A stretch of DNA of 30,491 bases from Nemertoderma westbladi (taxonomy: Eukaryota > Xenacoelomorpha > Nemertodermatida > Nemertodermatidae): positions 1 through 30,491 of the forward strand of contig JAUCBJ010004812.1 of assembly GCA_032718475.1 (NCBI GenBank). The letters run 5' to 3'. Below the pieces are notes generated by a model that was given only the letters and a program-made list of their open reading frames with translations, ran no database searches and had not been told where the DNA came from. Below are positions 18,621-28,061 of this stretch, piece after piece. The stretch's first letter is position 1. Each line of letters opens with the position of its first letter. The position numbers were made by a program, and so were the translations under genes.

Positions 18621-21136
18621 TTACCCCACCCCGAGCCCGCGGGTGGCGGTTACCGGGATATCCACGACCGCAAAGATATTCTCGGTATTTGACGCCGCCG
18701 CCGGCTATTGGCAGGTCCCCCTCAACCCAGCATCCCAACTCCTCACCACTTTTGTAACCCCCTGGGGATGGTATAAGTATAGGAGGGGCGTAATGGGACT
18801 CATATCGAGTGGGGATGAATTCAATCGCCGGGGCGACAATGCATTGCGTGGACTTCCCGGTATGGTGAAAGTCGTCGACGACGTCCTTCTATACGACGAC
18901 AACCTGGACGACCACATCGCCAGTGTCCGACGGTTCCTCACACGATGCCGTACAGCCGGCATCTCACTCAACCCTGACAAAATACAACTCGCCCAACCCA
19001 AAGTTAAGTTTGCAGGCTATATTGTCGGGGCCGACGGCATCCAGGCAGACCCATCCAAGGTCCGCACCATAACGGATTTCCCTCGACCAACCAACATTAC
19101 AGACTTGAGGAGCTTTGTTGGGTTGGTCGAGCAACTCACCCCATTTTCGACAGACATCTCGGCTACGATGTCCCCCCTACGCCCCCTCCTCCGTTCCAGG
19201 AATCCATACGAATGGAACTCTGACCACGAGGCGGCATTCGTGGCGACCAAACGCACACTCGTCTCCCCACCCATCCTACCTTCCTTAGATCCGGAGCTCG
19301 ACACTAAGCTCGAGACTGACGCCTCAAGGAAGAACGGGTTGGGATACGCGCTACTTCAGCGGCACGGGACCGACTGGAGGTTGGTAGAATGCGGTTCATG
19401 GTTTATTTCGGAAACCGAGTCGAGCTATGCGATGGTGGAGCTGGAGCTCCTCGCTGTTGCGTGGGCCGCCCACAAGTGCCGTCTCTACCTCGTGGGACTC
19501 CCACATTTCACGCTGGTGGTAGACCACCAGCCCCTGGTATCCATCCTCGACCGCCAGACGCTGGATGCCAACGACAACTCACGGATCCAGCGACTCAAGT
19601 CGAAACTCTCCTCCTTTGTATTTACTACCATCTGGAGGAGAGGAAAGGATCACCGCATTCCCGATGCTCTGTCCCGCTCCCCTGTCGACGACCCATCCGA
19701 CGATGATCTTGTTGACGACGGAGACATGGGCCACTACCTATGTGCTGTAACGTCACAGGTGGCTGCAACAATTGTGGGGGACGAACTCGATCCGGATGAC
19801 GACCACCCCGATCTACTCCTCCAATCTTTGGCTGCAACGGCTCGGGCCGACTCCGATTACGTCGACCTCCTCGGCGCTGTTCGCACCGGATTCCCGCCGC
19901 CGTCCCGCCAACTCCCTGGTGTCCAACCCTTTTGGTCATTACGCGATGAACTTTCATCCGACCACAACCTCATCCTCTACGGACAACGGATTGTAGTCCC
20001 GCGGGCCTCCCGCCGGGACACTCTAGCGCGCCTCCACGCCGCACACCAAGGAGTCGAGAAGACGCTACGTCGCGCCCGCCAGACAGTGTACTGGCCCGGA
20101 CTGACAAATGACGTTCGGACCACCGTCGAGTCCTGTGAGCCCTGCCTCATTCGACGCCCCAGCCTCGCGAAGGAACCCATGCTACGGGAGCGTGAGGCCA
20201 CAAGACCATTCGAGGAAATCTCTGGAGATCTCTTCGCACTCGATGGTCACAACTTCCTCGCCATTGCGGATCGTTACTCCGGTTGACCCGAAGTCTACAA
20301 ATACGGGAATCCCCCAACCTCTGCTTCTACCGCTACGCATGCGAGGGACGTATTTACGCGTTTTGGCGCCCCCTTACGTTTCGCTTCCAACGGCGGTCCA
20401 CAATTCGCTGGAAAGAATTTTACCGACTTCCTCCAGGTCTGGGGGGTCGATCCCGTTGTATCATCTCCCGAATATCCCCAGAGCAATGGCCATGCGGAGT
20501 CTGCCGTGAAGGCACTCAAGGCGTTGCTCACCAAGACCGGGGGGGAAAATGAACTCAGATGCTTTCCAGGAAAGACTAATAGAACTCAGAAATTCCCCCC
20601 GCGCCCATGGAATGTCGCCGGCCCAGATTCTCTTTGGGCACCCCATACGGTCGCGAGTGCCAATGCACAGCCGCGCTTTCCTCCGGGAACACCAACTGAC
20701 CCGCGCGGAGCTCGACGAGGCACTGCCCTCGCTCCACGGCACCCAGATGGCTGCCTACAATCGCGGAGCCAAACCCCTTATTCCATTCGCTGTAGGGGAC
20801 CCGGTCCGAATTCAAAACCCAGTCTCGAAGCGATGGGACCGCACTGGGATTGTCACGGAAACAAGACCCAACCGGAAGTACACCGTACGTACCCCTTCCG
20901 GTCGATGCCTCACCCGGAACCACCGCCACCTCATCCGGGACACCGCCGCTACCGGCACACGAGAGTGCACCCCACTCACACCAACAGCCATCGGGATACC
21001 GAGGGACGACGGCCCAAGATCACCTGCAACGCCACCAAAGCGCGTACACTGGGCTGACACTCCCCCCACTCAACAACCCGATCGGCCTCGCAGAGCCTAC
21101 CCCTCCCGCGTGAGGCGTCCCCCCAACAGATTCTGA
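18616..21136 (+). pseudogene. gypsy pol remnant: RT, RNase H, integrase (broken)
   Basis: Frame 1 encodes RT from HYYPTPSP, with DAAAGYWQ (first Asp 18691), the VVDD box (18871) and FVGL. RNase H follows with DAS (19318), a Glu in [10 protein letters not shown] and VVDHQP (19522). Integrase shows an HHCC zinc motif (LHAAHQG to CEPC, about 20029-20144) and the first core Asp in SGDLF (20227). A TGA stop lies at 20284. Beyond it the frame resumes, but the second core Asp is replaced by Asn in ASNGGPQF (AAC 20389-20391). The Glu in GHAES is present (20497). At a seven-G run (20539-20545) the frame moves by one base and then stays open to TGA at 21134-21136, carrying the C-terminal module (FAVGDPVRIQ and RNHRHLI). 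The first 15 codons of the open frame before 18616 come from transposon end and LTR, not pol. Confidence 0.95.
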
Positions 21137-21161
21137 GAGTTCGTTGACCCCGCAACGAACT

Positions 21162-21171
21162 AGAAGGGGGG
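21162..21171 (+). other. polypurine tract of the gypsy element
   Basis: AGAAGGGGGG directly precedes the TG start of the 3' LTR, as expected for the plus-strand primer of reverse transcription. Confidence 0.85.
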
Positions 21172-21559
21172 TGTAGTGATACAAACTCGCCACACTACAT
21201 GGCTCGCCCCATATGAAACTCGCCACACTACATGGCTCGCCCCATATGAAACTCGCCACACTACATGGCTCGCCCCATATGCCAGCAGATACTCAGGGAC
21301 TGCGGTACTGTAGGGATGACTCACCAGGATTTAGAGACTACGCCCTGACACAGACTCAGGATACCACCGACCGATAGACAGCAGTTAGCTAGTCCAGTAG
21401 TACCGTATTGCTGTAGTAGTTAGGTCTCCAGCCTTAGGGCGCACTGCCAGACAGACGTCCCAGCACAGCATTGTTGTTGTTTGTACTTGTGCGGTCACTA
21501 CCTGTATATTATACGCCCGATATTATTCCGGCTCCACAGTTAGTCGTGACCTCCATACA
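21172..21559 (+). mobile_element. 3' LTR of the gypsy element (388 bp)
   Basis: Begins TGTAGTGATAC after the polypurine tract, ends CTCCATACA, and is followed by GATTG. TG...CA ends and target duplication define both borders. It contains a 33-bp tandem repeat near its 5' edge. No clear TATA box was identified. Confidence 0.9.
21183..21281 (+). repeat. 33-bp tandem repeat, three units, in the LTR
   Basis: CATGGCTCGCCCCATATGAA-ACTCGCCACACTA is repeated with identical units starting 21198, 21231 and 21264, the last cut at CCCCATATG. The unit contains the CGCCACACTA sequence at which the 5' deletion occurred. Confidence 0.95.
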
Positions 21560-21578
21560 GATTGTGAACCAGGCTTTA

Positions 21579-21770
21579 GGGGGGACAGGAGCGCATCTAT
21601 TGGATATTAGGGCCGTATAACCGTTGTGATTTCTGATTATTAGTTTAGTTGATTTGCTTACGGTTGTGAGACCGGCATAGTTTTGACCGTTGTCGTCATC
21701 GTTACTGTTTGTATTGCATATTATTATATTCAGACTGTGCTATTATCAACTGCTGTGATTATTAACACTG
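21579..21770 (+). repeat. dispersed repeat R1, copy 1, right part
   Basis: Continues R1 after the nested insertions. Segments GAGACCGGCATAG and AGACTGTGCTATTATCAACTG align with the reverse complement of 27990-27800 (GCAGACCGGTGACA and GTCATCAACTGTGCTG). Conservation is weaker than on the left side, so the right border is approximate. Confidence 0.65.
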
Positions 21771-21930
21771 ACAATTTAACTTTATGTTTTCCAACGGCCT
21801 TCGACCTAATATATCCAGCACTTAGCCAGCAGCCTACGAACGCGACGACGCGTACAATCTACACTGGTCGGTATCCATCACTGTCAACTCCAGTAGATAC
21901 CGTCACAAACCAGACAACTGTACCAGACAA

Positions 21931-22345
21931 ACACCAAAAATGATAGTTGCGTTAGGTACCACGAATGATTTTTAACAAGTTTTATCTTCAAAATACTTCA
22001 AAATTACAAAATCAAAATCAAAATTTATCTACTTGTACTTTTCGTGGGCACCAGAATGGCACCAAAATGATGTTTGCATTACCAAAAAAATTATTAACTA
22101 CAGTAGTTTCATCGTGATCAGCGATCTCGAAAACCCGTAAACCTTCAAAATTATCAAACCAAACACAACATTTTTTTAGTTTGACATTTTTTACTTAAGC
22201 TACTTTTGCTACTTTTCGACCTGGTGGACCAAAATGGGACCTAAAATTATGGTTGCCTTGCCAGAAAATACTTTTAACTAGTTCGGCTGATTTCGGAAAC
22301 CCTTATACCATGAAAATTTTAATTTTTGAGCCAAAATTTCTAAAT
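21931..22345 (+). repeat. three diverged tandem units, about 110-180 bp
   Basis: Units start at ACACCAAAAATGATAGTTGC (21931), CACCAAAATGATGTTTGC (22060) and GACCTAAAATTATGGTTGCC (22238). They share TTTTAAC-AGTT, a TCTCGAAAACCC-like block and TTCAAAATTA. They differ heavily, so this is an old array. Confidence 0.65.
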
Positions 22346-22349
22346 TACA

Positions 22350-22375
22350 CCCCCCCCCCCCCCCCCCCCCCCCCC
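22350..22375 (+). repeat. poly-C run, 26 bases
   Basis: Uninterrupted C26 directly after the diverged tandem units. Confidence 0.95.
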
Positions 22376-22912
22376 AACTGGTAAGATGCTAAGAGTTAAG
22401 GAATGATACTGTATTGATGATGAATTACTATTAATTCAAATTTTGGAATAAAGTATCCGCATTTTTCACTGCAACCCAATAACCGAAGTTGTGTTTACTG
22501 CCATTACGTAAAATTTCCAAGTTGTTGTTATTTGGATATTTCATATTATCAAACATCCAATATTGGTTTGTTCAGTAGGCCTACTATACTCCTCTGTTAA
22601 TTTAATCTAAATAAATGAATTTTATTTCAGCTGTTTATTTATTCTCCTTTACTCTCGCTTTATAATTGGACATTATTTTAATGCTTCTCTGAGGGTCGGA
22701 AGGCATAAAGTCCTCTGTTTAACGCCTTGTCATATATTTATAAAGTATTATTATATATCTATATATAGGATAGACTAGTATATTTATTGAAATAATTATA
22801 TAGCTGCAATTAATAATATTGTTAATTTAATATTGAAAAATTAGTGCATACTGTAGAAGTAATAACTATTTACACCATGTCCTGGAAAATAGTGTCGTTA
22901 TTCAGGTACCTG

Positions 22913-22927
22913 CCCCCCCCCCCCCCC
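22913..22927 (+). repeat. poly-C run, 15 bases
   Basis: Uninterrupted C15, about 40 bp after TACACCATGTCCTGGAA, a segment also found at 12563. Confidence 0.95.
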
Positions 22928-23124
22928 AAATTTTTTTACAAATCTTAATGAGATTGCATGAAAATTGAAACAGAGAATTAGGTTCACCTCCCTCCTCCTT
23001 GCTGGGTGAGTCAGAATTTTTATTTTTGCCTTCAATCTTTAGCTACAAGCATTTAAATAAAGTGTCTCCGTCGATATTGTACAACTTACACCGCAGTTAT
23101 ACTTCGAACTTTTAGTGATTTGTT

Positions 23125-23250
23125 GGTCCTACAGTAATAATCTCAGCCTGGCTACGTATTTTACGATCATTACAACCTGATACGACTTGGCTTCCTTAAA
23201 TTACGACTGTTTCAAATCATTTAAGAGCGTTTACAACCCACCCCAAAGCC
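23125..23250 (+). repeat. dispersed repeat R5, copy 1
   Basis: AGTAATAATCTCAGCCTGGC and TATTTTACGATCATTACAACC match the reverse complement of 25365-25290 (AGTACTAATCTCAGCCTGCC and CTTTTTACGA). Further TTACAAC/TACGACT motifs follow in both. Borders are approximate. Confidence 0.6.
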
Positions 23251-23883
23251 AAATATAAACTAAAGATAAGCAGCATGTTAGTGGAATAGCAGTTTGAAGC
23301 TTCATTAAAATCCCCCCACTGCGCCATTGGTACAGTAATAGCTATTAGCGATGCAACTTATAATATTGTGGAGTGTCGTTCCTGTTTGGCAAACAATGAA
23401 TAGACTGGCACGATGGTTGCCAATCTGGCTCCGGGCTATCACTGTTCCCAATCTCTTTAAACAGACCCAGCGGCATTTAAACCCCATCTGCTACTGTACA
23501 GCTAATTTATAATATGATTCAGTGAATCCAAGTCTATGGCTTATGCTTTTGAATAATTAGTAAATAAATAAGTAGGCCTACTCAAGGCCTACTAGTATTT
23601 ATTATAAGTCATACAAAATAGGGAGGCGGTGCATCGAATATGGTATCCCACAGTGGATGCATGCTGGGTGATTTTAGTGGTTGGTAATGAGTGTTCATGT
23701 TATTCCTAATTGTGTTACATAAGACCTAAGACCTTGTATTATTTATCTCATTAAAAACCACCGGCTTTTGGCTGTGCTGCATGTGCGAAAGGGGAAGGGA
23801 AATTTTCTATTTTGCAGAGACTATATACTAAGGCATGTTCTTCGGGCTATAAGAAAAAATCCCTCTCCTCAACATTGGAGTTT
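23251..23883. other. non-coding stretch
   Basis: No supported gene. TAGGCCTACTCAAGGCCTAC at 23573 carries one full octamer and one near copy. A 60-codon frame on the minus strand (23305-23487) has no known motif. Confidence 0.45.
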
Positions 23884-24035
23884 GAGACAGGGGGGGGGGG
23901 GGGGGGGGGGGGGGGGAACTGGACGCAAAACCCGCCTTGGCGAATTAATATCCCGCCTTAATATTAAATGCTCAATTTAGGGAAATGAACACGTTACAGT
24001 GGCACGTCATTTTAACCAAAACAATAAAGTAACAG
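23884..24035 (+). repeat. dispersed repeat R2, copy 2
   Basis: Same orientation as 2333-2478: GAGACAG, a 27-base poly-G run (23890-23916), AACTGGACGCAAAACCCGCC, TTGGCGAATTAATATCCCGC and GTTACAGTGGCACGTCATTT. G-run length is 27 here versus 10 in copy 1. Confidence 0.85.
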
Positions 24036-24484
24036 TAAACTGGTGTAAGTTCGTTATCTTTAAGATGCGACCAGTCAACACTGGAGAGGTATGAGAAAAT
24101 TATGGGGTTGAATTCAAGATAATGTAAACACAGCCCTAACGAAACGTTATACCAAAAATAATAACTAGTAACTCTGTAGGCCTACTATATACCTACTGTT
24201 AAACTGTGAATGCATGTTTTGTTTATTTTTTACTATATTTACAGTACCTGTTTACCATTTATTGTTGCATGCAATAATTTATGAACCCTTCACCACGCCC
24301 TTTTGCACGTCCTGTTTTGTGTCCAATTATAATTTAATTATTATATTATTATAAATTAAACTAGTTGAAACATCCGGGGGGGGGGGGGGGGGGGTGGTTA
24401 GTTTTCTGAATAACGTGAGATACGAGATTACTTATGTAATAATTACAACACGCTTAAACGATTTTTTGAATAACATTAAATTAA
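24036..24484. other. AT-rich non-coding stretch
   Basis: No gene seen. TAGGCCTA is at 24177 and a G19 run at 24376-24394. Confidence 0.5.
24376..24394 (+). repeat. poly-G run, 19 bases
   Basis: Uninterrupted G19, followed by TGGTTAG. Confidence 0.95.
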
Positions 24485-24838
24485 AGATATTATAAATATA
24501 TTTCGGGCACAAATAATGTCCATTATCAATATAATAAGTACTGGAATAGGTACAACTATCAGGGTATGGATGTAGGTCTAGTCTACGGTATGATACCGGT
24601 ACAGTAAATATGACCAATAAGCACTAACTATAGAACTACTGAATGTAAAAAATTGCACACCGGCAGACAGGTACAAACACAGCGCAAAATTGTCTACGGT
24701 ATCATACGGTATCATACGGTATCATACCGTAGACTAGATCTACATCCATTGATCCATACCCTGATAGTTGTACCTATTCCAGTACTTATTATATTGATAA
24801 TGGACAGTATTTGTGCCCGAAATATATTTATAATATCT
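24485..24838. repeat. large inverted repeat, arms 113 and 120 bp
   Basis: The left arm 24485-24597 (AGATATTATAAATATATTTC through GGTACAACTATCAGGGTATG to GTCTACGGTATGATACC) matches the reverse complement of 24719-24838 almost perfectly; the main difference is an extra GATCCATT-like insertion in the right arm. The 121-bp spacer holds GGTATCATAC repeated three times and an inner hairpin (GTCTACGGTAT at 24692 with ATACCGTAGAC ending 24735). The arms are nearly identical while the surroundings are not, indicating recent origin or repair. Confidence 0.92.
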
Positions 24839-25014
24839 TATAATATCTGAACATATAATTAATAATTGAATCTTTACTTTTATCGATCTAAAAAACTTTT
24901 TCCAATATTAAATTAAAGGTGTGACAATGAATTTCTATTTCAATTAAACATTAATTCATTAAACACAACAAATGGAGTGACAGAGAGAGAGATTAAATGG
25001 CGGGACAGGGGGGA

Positions 25015-25031
25015 GGGGGGGGGGGGGGGGG
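25015..25031 (+). repeat. poly-G run, 17 bases
   Basis: Follows GGGACAGGGGGGA. The G-rich region is about 30 bases long in total. Confidence 0.9.
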
Positions 25032-25134
25032 CTTTACTATATAAGCAACACCAGTCTGAAGATTTCGTTGCTGCCTGGAGGGGTTTCTCAAATTAAGATT
25101 TCCACAGACCAAGGCCATCTAAACAACAGACAAA

Positions 25135-25365
25135 CAGACAGGTGGATTACGACCGTTTACTACCGTTTACACCTGGCTTCCAACCACCCATTTACAACTC
25201 ATTACGACTATGATTACAACCTTTACAACTAGACAATTTGGTTGTAAAATATAATTACAACCTTTTCAACCACCACTGGCAAGCAATGTGTCAGTTGTAA
25301 TCTGGTCGTTTTCAGTCGTATTCTAGTCGTAAAAAGCGTTGGCAGGCTGAGATTAGTACTGTATT
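25135..25365 (-). repeat. dispersed repeat R5, copy 2 (inverted)
   Basis: Rich in TTACAAC, TTACGACT and their complements. Its right end AGGCTGAGATTAGTACTGTA is the inverse of 23129 onward. The left border is uncertain. Confidence 0.55.
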
Positions 25366-25603
25366 GGAAAGCTGACCGTGCAAGGATTCCAAATATGTAA
25401 AATATTTGAATTTGGATGGGAAATAGCTAAGATATGGGCATTCCAATTTTGTATGTATTTGCTTCCGCTGCAGGCATTTATTCATTTATTAAAATACACA
25501 ATGTTCTGGAACATTTTGTTTATCTCATAAGTAGCTTGGCAACACTGCAATGTCTACATGATAAATACACCATATAACTCTTAATAGTAATACAACAACC
25601 ATT

Positions 25604-25935
25604 TTTAGGGGGTCGGAGCCCCCTAAATTTGTTTCAAATTAAAATAAAATGCTACGAAATTTGATATGATGATAGATCGACACCTTTTCTTACTGGTGGC
25701 CTGGTCGGATGTTTTAATTTATGAGCTATTTCGATACAACAAGTCGTTAAAAATCGTCTATTTCACAATATTTAGCCACCTCCGTCGGTTTTATTTTTCG
25801 TCTTTGAACGTAATTTAGATATCATTAGATCCGCCTTCATGTGCAGATTCTGAATCTGTAATCCGTTGAAAATTTCACAAAGAACTTCCGGAGATATTAT
25901 CAAAATACTAAGGTGTAAATTTTGTTATGTAAATC
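25604..25935 (+). repeat. dispersed repeat R3, copy 2
   Basis: Direct-orientation partner of 8826-9148, sharing TTTCTTACTGGTGGCCTGGT-like sequence, CGCCTTC-TG-GCAGATTC and GAACTTCCGGAGA. The two copies are well diverged. Confidence 0.72.
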
Positions 25936-26271
25936 GCTATAATTCTAATGTTTTTTTTTACCCAATTCTAGAATATTAATTATGGGTAATGAAAAAACAA
26001 GATGGAGAGTTTTAAACGCTCAGCTAAATAATAATTTTTTTTTGAGAATAATTATACGACTGTGCATTTGTGAATATGTTAAATTGACAATGGAATTTAA
26101 TTAATTAAACGAAACCTGAATTCATTACGCCGATATATTTATATGTTTAAGCTTTAGTATATAATGTGCTTGACACTGTTGGCTATTTATTCCTTCCGTC
26201 ACAGTCTACTTCATCGATCATCTCCTTGATTTGTTAAATGAGAAGGCGCGCTGGTGCAAGGTCCATTCCAA
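25936..26271. other. AT-rich non-coding stretch
   Basis: Nothing recognisable. Poly-T and A-rich patches only. Confidence 0.5.
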
Positions 26272-26598
26272 TTTCCAGGTCTATCTTTTACCTGAGCCGC
26301 TAGGTGAATGGTTAGAGCAGAGCGTCAGACTTCCTAATCGGAGGTCATAGAATTCATAGAATTTAGAATCTTTATTTATTTCCCATAGACAAATAATACA
26401 CTTAGTTTAGATACACAAATCTTAAACAACAAACAAATAATGTGACCGAGAACCGCAGTACACGAGCAAATACTGTAGCAAGTAGGTCACCAGTTCGATC
26501 CCACCTGGACGTCATTTCCGACTTTGCAAAAGCTGTGCCCTACAAAAAGTTATAATAATATGAAACCACTCATACACCCATAACACCAATAATAAACT
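26272..26598 (+). mobile_element. tRNA-derived SINE, copy 1, with a nested insertion
   Basis: Head CTGAGCCGCTAGGTGAATGG with A-box TAGGTGAATGG, then the body, then B-box AGTTCGATCCC and tail CAAAAGCTGTGCCC, ATGAAACCACTCA and CACCAATAATAAACT. Relative to copy 2 at 26841 it has AGAGC duplicated in the head and 136 extra bases between the anticodon-like and B-box regions. The tRNA-like part cannot fold because of the insertion, so it is not a tRNA gene. Confidence 0.85.
26348..26483. mobile_element. 136-bp insertion inside the SINE
   Basis: Bounded by AGGTCA on both sides (26342-26347 and 26484-26489); the intact SINE has this sequence once, so it is a likely 6-bp target duplication. The insert begins TAGAATTCATAGAATTTAGA and is AT-rich. 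It has no clear terminal inverted repeat and its family is unknown. Confidence 0.75.
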
Positions 26599-26840
26599 AT
26601 AATATACCGGTCGCAATTCTCTATGGGTGGAACTGTCCTACCTAAATTAGTAGCTAGAGTGTTTAATTAATCATTGTGGCCGTGATGGTTCATGGTTAAT
26701 ATACACTACCCTTTCATTGTAGCGAGTGGTTAAAGACGGCCAAGTACGGTAGGGTTGAGCACAGTGGCAGCATATGATGGTATTGACAGATGGGAGGCCA
26801 TGAGGAGGTAAATTGCGGACATACAAGGTATCAGATAGTA

Positions 26841-27019
26841 TTTCCAGGTCTATCTTTTACCTGAGCCGCTAGCTGAATGGTTAGAGCGTCAGACTTCCAA
26901 CTCGGAGGTCACCAGTTCGATCCCACCTGGACGTCATTGCCGACTTTGCAAAAGCTGTGCCCAACAAAAGTTATAATAATATGAAACCACTCATTCACCC
27001 ATAACACCAATAATAAACT
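26841..27019 (+). mobile_element. tRNA-derived SINE, copy 2 (179 bp, intact form)
   Basis: Head CTGAGCCGCTAGCTGAATGG, A-box TAGCTGAATGGTTAG, anticodon-like loop in GACTTCCAACTCGG, B-box AGTTCGATCCC. The 3' unique part CGACTTTGCAAAAGCTGTGC ends in CACCAATAATAAACT. It lies in the same orientation as copy 1, about 240 bp downstream of it. The tRNA of origin is not certain. Confidence 0.85.
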
Positions 27020-27205
27020 GTGACGGGATCAAGGGATCCCGACCGGTTAATCAGACTACGCGTCACCGTGGTGTTGAGATGGGAAAATAAGAGTTCGTTG
27101 TTATCTCTTTGATGCTCGGTAATTAATATCAATAAATGAATAATTGAATGATAGCACAGTTGATCGACCGAATTAAGTGGTAGGCATTCACCAGCGGCAG
27201 CATAG
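27020..27205. other. short stretch between SINE and repeat, no gene seen
   Basis: GGGATCAAGGGATCCCGACC is a local inverted repeat. Otherwise AT-rich. Confidence 0.5.
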
Positions 27206-27243
27206 TGTAAAGATGATATAAAAAATAAAGTATTGAGGGTCTT
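27206..27243 (+). repeat. inverted partner of the R1 end
   Basis: TGTAAAGATGATATAAAAAA-TAAAGTATTGAGGGTCTT is the near-perfect inverse of 27767-27804. The 523 bp between them may be an element bounded by these inverted ends. Confidence 0.75.
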
Positions 27244-27766
27244 ATGTGCTTTTCCCCTATCTTCCTTTTTGTTTGTGTCTTGGTTTTTCTGTTTCTTGTG
27301 TTTTCTTACTCTGTTAAAATTCCCCGGCAACCCATCACCTTAACCAATATGTAGACAGCTATCATTATGTTGCATTCTACCTAACCGTGCGCTTTAAGTA
27401 GATACCTCATAATCCTATGTAACCTACCTAATCCAATTATACCATTCAGTATGTAGACACATGAACACTCCTGGGATTTCCCTATCAACTTCTCCCAACC
27501 TTATAACCCAACCTGCAACCCTATATTCGTACTTTAGATTGACAACTTACAACTAACTCGGTGTATTTTCCCTATCACAATTACCTTAAGTTATACAGTA
27601 CATACATACACGTTAACCTTTCTGGGATTCACCTATCAGGTATTCCCCTTTAAAACTTATAGACCCCCACCTTTTCCTGTTAGTTGCCAGTACATAGTCT
27701 GATGCAGACCGGTAGGTCGAAAACGTTTACTATTGTATCTTTATCTAATATAATATAACCAGCTAA
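27244..27766. other. sequence between the two inverted ends
   Basis: No convincing coding frame. Near its right edge CTGATGCAGACCGGTAGGTC-GAAAACG (27699-27725) forms a small stem (GACC/GGTC) next to CTGATG and GAAA, similar to the motif at 7954. Repeated ACCTA/CCTATCA-like strings occur. Confidence 0.5.
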
Positions 27767-28061
27767 AGACCCTCAATACTTTATTTTTTCTATCATCTTT
27801 ACAGCACAGTTGATGACAGTGAAATAACAGTATCGTATACCGGTAGGTGTGGATATATTGGTGACGGTGACGGTGAAGGATGTCACCGGTCTGCACTCAA
27901 GCTGATGACTGAAATAACTGAACCGGTAATTAAATGCCTTGACAATATATGTAATCATTTCTATGCTACTGTGGCCTTTCATCCAGTGGATGCTCTCCCC
28001 CGCTCCTATTGGCTGATAACCTACTTCACGCCTCTCACCTCTCTGGGAGTGCTTCTCCCCA

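Larger units (their letters stand above)
18595..21559 (+). mobile_element. Ty3/gypsy LTR retrotransposon, 5'-deleted
   Basis: Runs from the 26-bp LTR remnant to the CA end of a 388-bp 3' LTR, flanked by GATTG on both sides. It is visibly GC-rich against an AT-rich surround, so its codon use is unlike its neighbours. The pol order RT, RNase H, integrase places it in Ty3/gypsy (Metaviridae). No envelope-like frame follows integrase. Insertion is inside the right inverted end of the Harbinger element, so gypsy is the younger of the two. Confidence 0.95.
17538..21578 (+). mobile_element. PIF/Harbinger DNA transposon, interrupted by a gypsy element
   Basis: Flanked by a TTA duplication (17538-17540 and 21576-21578), which fits the TWA target of PIF/Harbinger. 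The left terminal inverted repeat AGCCTGGTTCACAATCTTGT-GTAG (17541-17564) matches, on the opposite strand, a right repeat split in two: CTACACAAGATTG (18582-18594) and TGAACCAGGCT (21565-21575). The split is exactly at the gypsy insertion. Removing the gypsy element and its extra target copy would leave an element of about 1.07 kb, much shorter than autonomous family members (usually about 3 kb, with a second Myb-like gene), so it is internally deleted. No Myb/SANT-like gene is present. Confidence 0.92.
21771..23124. other. AT-rich non-coding stretch
   Basis: No supported gene. It contains the diverged tandem units, two poly-C runs, TAGGCCTA at 22576 and AT-rich sequence. Confidence 0.5.
24839..25603. 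other. AT-rich non-coding stretch
   Basis: Holds a G17 tract (25015-25031) and R5 copy 2. No supported gene. Confidence 0.5.

Noticed and set aside
18705-20201. Open frames on the minus strand across the gypsy pol
   Set aside because: They are antisense shadows of GC-rich pol codons. They have no motif, while the plus strand has RT, RNase H and integrase signatures.
20506-21113. Extra forward frames overlapping the integrase end
   Set aside because: Only the frame beginning near 20546 carries integrase C-terminal motifs and ends just before the polypurine tract. The others are Pro/Arg-rich shadows.
21683-21943. 86-codon frame beginning with a hydrophobic stretch
   Set aside because: It begins in R1, whose other copy does not keep this frame, and runs into tandem repeats.
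26860-26935. Functional tRNA gene
   Set aside because: Present as a family copy with a shared non-tRNA 3' tail and imperfect stems. It is a SINE head.
26995-27330. 111-codon frame on the minus strand
   Set aside because: It crosses a SINE end and the inverted R1 end, so it is a chance reading of repeats.
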